Shown piece by piece: positions 56,620 to 64,000 of a DNA stretch of 64,000 bases. Below the pieces are notes generated by a model, which saw only the letters and a program-made list of their open reading frames with translations, made no database searches and was not told the origin of the DNA. The stretch is from Hyaloperonospora brassicae (Eukaryota > Oomycota > Peronosporomycetes > Peronosporales > Peronosporaceae), in NCBI GenBank assembly GCA_947650285.1, contig CANTFL010001218.1:1-64000 (forward strand). The letters run 5' to 3'. Position numbers and translations under genes: made by a program. Every line of letters begins with the position of its first letter. Within the stretch, counting starts at the first letter, position 1.

Positions 56620-57268
56620 TTCTTGTTGATCTGTGTTCTTCGCGTCAAGCTGTTTTTGCAACTTACCACTGTCGGATGAGAAATGGTCTGGATGATGGCT
56701 GGACCATTCTCAAACCCCACAATCATCGAATATGAATCCTTCTGGATCATGAGTGGACTGTCTATGAATCCGGTTTACCCTATTGGGATTTTTATGCACG
56801 ACGTTTTATTATTTTTCAAATAATTAGCTTTTATAGTTCTTGTTGATCTGTGTTCTTCGCGTCAAGCTGTTTTTGCAACTTACCACTGTCGGATGAGAAA
56901 TGGTCTGGATGATGGCTGGACCAGTCTCAAACCCCACAATCATCGAATATGAATCCTTCTGGATCATGAGTGGACTGTCTATGAATCCGGTTTACCCTAT
57001 TGGGATTTTTATGCACGACGTTTTTTATTTTTCAAATAATTAGCTTTTATAGTTCTTGTTGATCTGTGTTCTTCGCGTCAAGCTGTTTTTGCAACTTACC
57101 ACTGTCGGATGAGAAATGGTCTGGATGATGGCTGGACCAGTCTCAAACCCCACAATCATCGAATATGAATCCTTCTGGATCATGAGTGGACTGTCTATGA
57201 ATCCGGTTTACCCTATTGGGATTTTTATGCACGACGTTTTTTATTTTTTAAATAATTAGCTTTAATAG
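56620..57268. repeat. 216-bp tandem repeat, three copies
   Basis: Three head-to-tail copies starting at 56,620, 56,837 and 57,053 (periods 217 and 216 bp), each beginning TTCTTGTTGATCTGTG and ending ATTAGCTTT(T/A)ATAG. Differences are only a few bases, so duplication is recent. Parts of the unit (TGGTCTGG.GGATGGCTGGACC and TCTATGAATC.GG) recur once more, contracted, at 57,430-57,466. No open frame spans the unit. It lies downstream, in minus sense, of the copia polyprotein. Confidence 0.9.
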
Positions 57269-58199
57269 TTGTTGCGATTGATGGGCTACTTCACTAAATA
57301 GGGTATCAAAACGATCAACGCCGGTAACTTAACCGTCTCCTTTCTTCTATGACCGACGTCGGACCGATCGCCGCGCATCTTCCTGAATGTATAATGGAAA
57401 GCCCTTGTTTGTTCAATCCTCTCCCGCTATCTGGTCTGGCGGATGGCTGGACCGTCTATGAATCAGGTCATCTACGATGTGATCAATCTTTTCGATCCCA
57501 ATGGTCTTATTAACACTGATTTCTTACTGGATCGCGATGTTCTAACACAGACCGCTTCACTCGATCTCTTTCGCGCTCGAACACCTTCAAAAATCTATAT
57601 TTCAATTTTTACGCGCTTTCTGATAGGCGTCATTAAGGTACGGCGCTGTCTCTAAAAGAAAACGGGATCACGGCTAATGATTGTGACCGAACAGTGAGTT
57701 GTGTTTAAAACTTTGTTATCACGATATCGAATAGCTACGACAAGCCGGTGACTCTAAGCCACCGAATTCGTACCCAGTATCCACTTCTTGCTGTTCATTC
57801 CTTACGCCGGCTAATACTTCTCGTATACACGTATGGTAAAAACTCTTTTAGTACAAATTTATAGAACGAGGCTTAACGTCATTTGCAGAATATATGCCAT
57901 TGCGCGGTCGTGGGGATATAACTCGGGAGGTTTGAAGTTCCCGTGAATACCAAATCACAGGCCTTGATGGTCAGTCACAATCAACTTGACTCAGGCGGGA
58001 CTTGAACAAAGCTAGACCGCGTAAAATCACCTTTACCAAACGACTCAGGCAATCTGTTGCTTCGACAATGTCACAAACATTCCACAGACATTGCTCTCAA
58101 AGAATCATACAACTACTGCTAAAATACAATACACATCATACACATGACGCTGCAACCATACTAGCTAATACTGTCCCGGATGAGGGGGCACTTTAATAC
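57269..58199. other. Spacer after the copia RNase H
   Basis: Contains the contracted extra repeat copy at 57,430-57,466 and no recognised gene. It could be the 3' untranslated part of the copia element. Confidence 0.4.
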
Positions 58200-59700
58200 A
58201 TCTTACACCGCCTTGCCCAAACCTTTATCAGATAAGAAATGCTTGTCTTTTTTAAGATCTCTACGAATCCATCCATATCCATTTCTTCTATCGACATGAA
58301 ATCAAGCGCGATCACTACACTTGCCACCTTTCCACGCAGAAAACGTATTTTGATGTCGATGCTCTTCGTGCGCGAGTGAAAGACGGGACGCTTAATTAGC
58401 GTGATGTGTACTTAATTGTCTTTTGAAAATGTCGCCGCTATCTTGGCCAAATGGATCAGCCGGTATATAATAAAACGAATAATATTTGATTCCTGCGCCG
58501 CGCTGTACATACGCAATTACTTTGCTTCAGTGCTAGTGTTCGCGGTCGTCGGCTGACTTTCAATTTCTTACGATATCGCACTCCCATTCGAAATCAAAAT
58601 ACATCCTTTTACAGCCTCCGCGTATCTTGGTCGCCAGTCCAGCTAGCATCCGCAAACATAATCAGCTCTACCGTGCTGACGCTTTTGAACACGATGTTCA
58701 AGTCTTAAACGCCTTGCATTTCTAAAGAAAATGCTTCGCCCTTTTCAGTGTGACTTGTCGAAGCGCTCGCAACCATTGTCATCGTCGCCAATCGCATGCG
58801 CGATATTAGGTAGTGTACATGTAGCAATATATATCAAAGCGACAACCAGCTCACTGTTTGGGTAAAAAGAGACAAAAGCTTCCATTAGATGCATCTACAT
58901 CAGCTGAGATTTGCTGCTCGCTGGTGTGTGCACCTTTTTTAAGTATTCAACGCCACACCCCTCTAACAGTTGTGTGATGTACGCTTTCTGGTTCATCTTA
59001 ACAGTGCGATCAAAGAACTTAAGATGAATCTCAGTCCCAAGGCAGTACTTGAGATCAACGTTGACATATAGCTATATTTTATTTATACTATGACTTCTAG
59101 ATACCCACGATGTGCTGCTTCGTTTAAAAAAACATCATTAGGTCGTCCACGTCGATCACGATGGTGCATTACTTCTCTCTAGACACGCTAACGATACACA
59201 CGGGTTAAATTCAACTGCTCTTATATTTTAAGTCACCATATTGTCCACTCAACTTGTTGTTGTACTACCGCCACACTTCCTTGATCCTTTATAGATCCTT
59301 CCGCATCAAATTTTTATATTTAACAATCTTCTTTCTTTAAAGACGTCAATTAATCCGTCAAGATTTACTCTTTGACTCTACCATGAATAGAAGCTATAAA
59401 TTAGCATTGACGTTATTTGTAGCTATTGTCGTATCTGCAGCATTTGCTAACACTTTGATGATAAATTCCTTTCGCGCCACTGGCTCAAAGGTCTAATAGT
59501 AGTCAATTTCAGGATTCTGTGTAAAAACCTCGGCAAATCAGCGCGCTTTGAACTCAATAACGTCTCCACTTGGATCGCGATTGATATTGCAGACCCACTT
59601 GCAGTCGACAGCCTTCTTGACCAATGGCATGTTCACTAGCTTCATTGTTCTGTGTTTTTTGAACAACTACTCCCCACTTATCATTTCCTGCTTCCGCTGC
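58200..59700 (-). pseudogene. Ty1/copia reverse transcriptase and RNase H, frame-broken
   Basis: Readable in several phases on the minus strand. RT entry at about 59,560-59,640: VNMPLVKKAVDCKWVCNI followed by NRDPSGDVIEFKAR. Then FTQNPEIDYY and TFEPVARKEF (about 59,470-59,535). The active site is VIDVDDLMMFF at about 59,129-59,165 (canonical YVDD, here DVDD). The next block DLKYCLGTEIHLKFFDRTVK then MNQKAYITQLL is at 58,955-59,055. RNase H entry: ELVVALIYIATCTLPNIAHA at about 58,800-58,870 and MFADASWTGDQDTRRL at 58,616-58,663 with the first catalytic Asp. Order and motifs are those of Ty1/copia, not gypsy. Many stops; a dead copy. Confidence 0.85.
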
Positions 59701-60239
59701 TCCTTGTAGTTGATCTTCATTATTTCTTCATGGACAAACGCTTGTTCCCCATCTTCTTTATGCCGAAAAAACAAAACAAAGAGTCGAGATCAGCTTTATG
59801 GTCTTATAGATTGAAATAACCGCGGTGACGGTTTAAAATTATCGTTCGTAACGAGCTACACTGCGCTTCTTTCGAATTAGTCACACCACCCGGTATTCTT
59901 TTTCGTTTCTTTTGGGTGTTCTTAATGATCTTTGAGTGGAATCGCTTGCCGGTCAACCATATTATTGAATAATACGATGTTTGTTCTCAATGGCAGCGTT
60001 CGTAGCACTTCTTCGGTCATTAAAGAATTCATATCCAAATTATCGGTAAGCGGCGAACTATCAATTTCTTCATGTACACCTCAATCAAAGACCCGCATAA
60101 AATGTTTATATGGGGATACTCGTTTAACGTTACGCTTCTAAAAATCAAATTGAGTCGTTTTGCGCATAAAGTAGTCGATATGTCTATGATCCTCTACGTA
60201 ACTGAGAAAGAAATGTCTCACGCCTGTTTTAGCCAGCCT

Positions 60240-60780
60240 TTTTCTCTTCTCCTACGCCACGTTTTCGCATGGATTTGCGAACCAAACACGCGAATTTGAT
60301 CGATGCGCGGAACACTGATTAAGTACCATCTTATATGGGTTCAAGCTCTTGTTTGACGTGTGCGGCAAATTAACATTTTGAACGTATTTTGCTGTCATTT
60401 GTGCCATGCAGAAGTGCCACTTGTCGAGACCGCTTTTCGTAATTATGCAATGCGTCCTTTTCACCAGCGTGCTCATCGTACACTCAGCCATTTTGTTCTG
60501 CTCTGAATTCAAATAAAACCAGGAACGATTGCTTGACAAAGTTTGCCTTGCAAAATTTATACACTGTAGCGTTCCGGTAATAGCCGGCGTTGTCGCTTTG
60601 CGGCACCATTATCGTCCTAAAAGGCGCAGTCTTGATCTCGTGGTACCGCTTAGACGCATTCGCAAAGTCGACTGTCCTTCGCAACTGATCATACGTCACG
60701 TACCGGCTCTTCAGCATGATACATTAAACAATGAAACTGAGTCCAAAATTGGACGCTGGCGTAATTAAATCGAAGGCGTC
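60240..60780 (-). pseudogene. Copia integrase core
   Basis: Two frames, 60,484-60,717 and 60,252-60,539. The first includes PQSDNAGYYRNATVYKFC (second catalytic Asp region; canonical SDNGGEY). The second reads EQNKMAECTMSTLVKRTHC (canonical EQNGVAER.N.TLVE, giving the catalytic Glu) and continues ITKSGLDKWHF, YVQNVNLPHTSNKS and NPYKMVL, all typical of the post-core of copia integrases. The frames overlap out of phase, so a frameshift lies near 60,500. The first catalytic Asp region was not located with confidence. Confidence 0.85.
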
Positions 60781-60919
60781 AGCGCCCACACCCCGTCCGA
60801 CCACGACCCCTCTCTGGTTTCAGCATTTTCTAAGCTTGTGCTGAATGACTAGCGCGCTTCTTTTGACGTTGCGCATATGTCATTACGACTTGTTACTTCA
60901 TCTCGGCAGCATTGATCCT

Positions 60920-61520
60920 TCCGTCCTTGACCAAAGCCTTCGATGTACCGTGCGAAGCGTGTCCCCTTCTTAATCGCCATAGATTTCTCTCGTCCTCTGC
61001 TATGTGGCTTTCTGCACCATAAAAACGTTGACGGTCAATAGGAAGCCCTGTTATTTTCTTGTAGCGACCGAATAACTACCACGCTGCACCATGCACTCGT
61101 TGATCGTTATCTCCGCTGTAACGCCGCGCACTGCCTTTGGCCAAGAGTGAATACGTGTATTTGAATAAATATTGAGCGTGAATTGTAACATCAAGCCGAG
61201 TGTCGATCCACGCATGCCCTATTCAAACGCACAGCTTCGCTGTACCTTGCCCGATGACGTTCATCGTTATGTCGCCTTCCTCGACTAATAAACTTTGTGC
61301 ATGATGCACTTCTTTGTTCTTCTCGACACAATTCCGATCCTTGCACATGTACACGAATGCGCCGCTATTCATACTACAGCTACCACTCGTGCATAATTCA
61401 CTTGCGATGAACGCAACATTCGACTAGTTACATCTTTTCCTTCTTGTTCTTCACCTCTAGCAAAAATTTCTTGTGTAGTGCCTTACCTTTTCAGAGCTGT
61501 AGCTATTTCCCGTTGGTCCT
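60920..61520 (-). pseudogene. Copia protease, pre-integrase domain and knuckle remnant
   Basis: At about 60,940-61,050: RQRFYGAESHIAEDERNLWR then LRRGHASHGTSKALVKDGRI, the GAG-pre-integrase domain with its GH.S signature (canonical LWH.RLGH). At about 61,240-61,390: SGAFVYMCKDRN and EGDITMNVIGQGTAKL, a copia protease in which the catalytic Asp before SGA reads Asn. At about 61,480-61,520 HYTRNF is the trace of a CCHC knuckle that lost its Cys residues. Only about 100 bp separate this from the LTR, so most of gag is deleted. Confidence 0.75.
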
Positions 61521-61593
61521 TTCGCGCTCCTCACTTGCTGCTTATTCGGCTACTGCTTACTTTCTTGCTGCCAGTAATTATGGTCGTTGCGTC

Positions 61594-62472
61594 TGTGGCG
61601 GAGTGGTGAATGCTCTTTGATAAAGTTGACCTGAACTGTCCACTGACGCCCGGATACCGACTAACGGAGGAGGTACTCTGATTCCGTGCTGTATATTTCG
61701 CGCAAATTGTGTACACGTCGGTGGGACGGGTCGCACTCTTCCAGGATAACTCGAGTCGATGTCAAGCTTAATCGTGGTCGGAATTGGTGCTGTCTCGTGG
61801 AAACCTTCACGCGATAGCGTGTGTACTTGTAAGGTGCTGGATATGAGCCACCTTGATCTCTACGAGATCGCCTTGTCCTAAGTAGATGCTTGATCTGAAA
61901 GCCTTCTGATCACTTGAGCCGTCTCGCGGCCTGGCATAAATTGTATTTACTTGCCCGCTGCGGATGATCGCATTTAAGATTTTGTCATGATTCCTTGATT
62001 CTTGGCCAAACAATCCAGGGATATCACTTGATTAAAGTATGAAACTTTCTTTTACGTCAGGTGGCCAGTGATTTAACCCGGAACGGAAGTCAACAGGTGT
62101 ACTTAGAAGCAAATAGACTCTGTTTAATTTTAAATTAACCAAACCGAACTACTAGCACATCGCTAGGCCTGTATGTATCCCGAATTCCGAAGCCACGCGT
62201 TTTCTTCTCTCAAAGATCGCTCCCCTGTACCTATGTAGCTGACACCAAGTGCGCTCTCTGTGGAACTATGGCGTGCTCACACCCCACTTGTAAACAACAG
62301 ATTGAGATCAAGAGATCGGATTAAGATCGAGTAATCGGATCGAGACCGTGAGTCACCAATCTCAGACAGTATTTCTCCAAAAATATTCTGTTTTGGACTT
62401 AAGTGACACCTGCGATCTGAGAAATTTCACGTCCCAAATCATCGGTGAAAAGATCGTGTGTGCTTTACCACA
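61594..62472 (-). repeat. Upstream LTR of the copia element (LTR F family, copy 3)
   Basis: In minus sense it begins TGTGGTAAAGCACAC (62,472) and ends CCGCCACA (61,594). It aligns with LTR F in the same order: the GGCCAAACAATCCAGGG region (61,998) with 6820-6890, GACGGCTCAAGTGATCAGAAGG (61,900-61,925) with 7018-7042 and 17,170-17,193, and TTAGTCGG..TCCGGGC (about 61,650) with 7298-7316. It stands directly upstream of the copia protein region. The inner end is fixed by alignment; the outer end is my best guess. Confidence 0.65.
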
Positions 62473-63149
62473 TTTGTTACCTGCACCATTAGTCGACTAA
62501 AGTTGTCGATCTAGCTTTGCATCTTCTGCATCTTGACTGCTAATTACCCCGTTTTGTTAGTCATACTGATTAACCGTCACGCTAAATTATGCTGCATCGG
62601 ATTCAACCCATCGATATAACATTTTATTGAACGTCCTCGGGTCTGAGTCAGGTACATCTGGGGTAATGTTTGTTTCTCCGGGCAACTCCAGCCCTGTCTG
62701 TTCAAAAAATTCCACGCTTGTGTCAGGCGAGTGCGATCAATCGATAGTCCCGCTGTGGCCATATCGGACGGAATGTTCGATGTAAATTTTAGTTTGGATC
62801 CTCCCGCAAATATGTCTGCGGTCTCTGCTCCAAGCGCTTCCATAACGGACAACTACATCAAGCGTTCTCGTTCACGACTACCTCTTCCGCTACCTTGCGT
62901 CCACGTATGACCATCGTCTGCAATTGACTAAGTCAATGACAGGAATGATAGAATTTCCCTCCTTTGGCATGGATTAACAGCAAACAATAATGAACCGTTA
63001 TGGTTACATGGAAGTCGAATTAGCTCAAGGTATCATCCAAAACCTCCAACTAGAAAGCGGATTTCAAGCGCTTTGCACCTCCATGTCTCCTTTCGTGACT
63101 TTTGATTAAGTTTAGTATGCTAATCTTCGCACACGACCTAAAATGAGTC
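62473..63149. other. Unassigned; one minus-strand frame
   Basis: A frame of 91 codons at 62,577-62,852 (minus; includes FTSNIPSDMATAGLSIDRTR and TQAWNFLNRQGW) is not recognised. Nothing else seen. Confidence 0.35.
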
Positions 63150-63725
63150 GCAACGGGCGAAGAAGTTTTACGAAGAGCTGGGTGAGTTTCAAGCCGAGAT
63201 CCACAAGACGGCCGCTGAGATCGAATAACAAGCCGCCGAGATTATTAACCTGATAAAAGACTTTTTCTTAAAGCCATCCAAAAACGCCACGAGGGGCAAA
63301 GAGAAATTAACCGCGAAATTGCCGGGAATCGACACCTGATGAACGAAGATAGATACCGGTTGGTGGCTAAGCGTGATACGCATTCCCATCGCCTTGGTCG
63401 AGTGTATAACGCAGCAGCGCAATACAATAGCTTGCGCAATGAGACTAAAGACAAGATTTGTCGCAGTGTCGAGCGCTTTAGGGAACTCCAAGTGGAGTTG
63501 CGTCGGGAGAAGACAAGCGTTGCTGTGTAATCGTAAGAAAGTGTGCGGCTAAGACCCGGGTTGCTAGATCGCGACTCGATGATCACTAAAATGTGTTTTG
63601 ACTCGGCAAACCTGACCGCTGAACGTGACCGCGCTGTTCAAGATCATCGCACGTTGCGAATCCGCATGACGTCGCTGGTCACTGGTGATCCCCTACCGAT
63701 CACGACCCCAGTGGCGCCAAATTGA
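63150..63725 (+). pseudogene. Relic of a coiled-coil protein, possibly retroelement gag N-terminus
   Basis: Plus-strand segments in three phases: FYEELGEFQAEIHKTAAEIE (63,166-63,228), then HEGQREINREIAGNRHLMNE through YNSLRNETKDKI and ELQVELRREKTSVAV (about 63,285-63,530), then DRDSMITKMCFDSANLTAER and DHRTLRIRM (63,543-63,725). The composition (Glu, Lys, Arg, Gln, spaced hydrophobics) is that of a long coiled coil. Two stops and two frameshifts interrupt it. It resembles the N-terminal helical part of some oomycete gag proteins, but a cellular origin is equally possible. Confidence 0.4.
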
Positions 63726-64000
63726 TATCTTCTCCGGGGTTTCTCCCAACCGTTTCGAGCCGGCGTTGCCAAGCTGCAAGCGTCTGCGTGAAGCGGTACC
63801 TTCACGGGTACACCCGTCACCAAGAGAGTCGCTCGATCTTCGATCTCTGCCCCCATCCGAATTGGTTGGTTAACCAGAGAGATTGCGTGATCTTAATAAT
63901 CTCCGCAGGCCCGCGACCTCTCGGCTTACCCACAAGTCTGGCACTTCCTGACTACGTCGTTTTGCTATGCCTACCTCTGAGTATGACGAACAACCAATGT
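63726..64000. other. Window end, nothing assigned
   Basis: GC rises to about half. Short frames on both strands (63,685-63,873 plus, 63,644-63,856 minus) have no recognised domain and may continue the preceding relic. Confidence 0.35.

Noticed and set aside
26410..57000. RXLR or CRN effector genes, expected in gene-sparse oomycete DNA
   Set aside because: No frame was seen with a signal peptide followed by RXLR and EER, nor the LFLAK motif of CRN proteins.

Overview
The window looks like a repeat-rich piece of an oomycete nuclear genome, most likely Peronosporales (Phytophthora or a downy mildew). The basis is one intronless, full-length pleiotropic-drug-resistance type ABC transporter of oomycete character, and several Ty3/gypsy polyproteins whose RT, RNase H and integrase blocks follow the layout familiar from Phytophthora. 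No ribosomal RNA, tRNA, CRISPR array or bacterial-type operon was seen. Only one gene is clearly intact and probably cellular; almost everything else recognisable is a transposable element at some stage of decay.

Layout. From 1 to 18,440 there is a nest of LTR retrotransposons, mostly on the minus strand. Gypsy element 1 (1-4165; its 3' part lies beyond the window start) has an LTR, PBS, gag, protease and RT. It sits inside a fragment of a MULE-like element (4166-4670). Next come a gypsy-type LTR interrupted by about 0.5 kb (5071-6050), a 1.3 kb LTR of a different, copia-linked family on the plus strand (6053-7366), gypsy element 3 (7735-11046, RT cut just after the YFDD motif), and gypsy element 2 (11,047-18,440). 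Element 2 carries a 999-bp solo LTR in its gag with a 4-bp target duplication. Elements 1 and 2 share about 2.9 kb at roughly 99 % identity that ends abruptly, although their LTRs differ, so at least one is a recombinant mosaic.

The ABC transporter occupies 19,210-23,301 on the minus strand. Beyond it a GC-richer, uninterpretable stretch runs to about 25.2 kb, then a gypsy-type solo LTR (25,969-26,409).

From about 26 kb to 57 kb the DNA is AT-rich and gene-empty, with old relics: a MULE transposase with MuDR-like N-terminus and SWIM finger (27,477-28,970), a 1.58-kb Pack-MULE-like element with about 270-bp terminal inverted repeats and broken non-transposase coding sequence (43,604-45,179), and an LTR relic (about 52.5-53.4 kb). 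From 56.6 kb to the end there is a three-copy 216-bp tandem repeat, then a frame-broken Ty1/copia polyprotein on the minus strand (58.2-61.5 kb) with its upstream LTR (61,594-62,472), and a plus-strand relic of a coiled-coil protein (63.15-63.73 kb).

The elements do not form a functional system with each other. The window shows successive waves of insertion, recombination and decay around one conserved transporter. I found no convincing previously undescribed system. The most interesting objects are the Pack-MULE-like element with conserved cargo, the mosaic gypsy pair, the 11-residue repeat in a gypsy linker, the AT-rich block embedded in gag-pol, and the variable 15-bp arrays in the copia LTRs.
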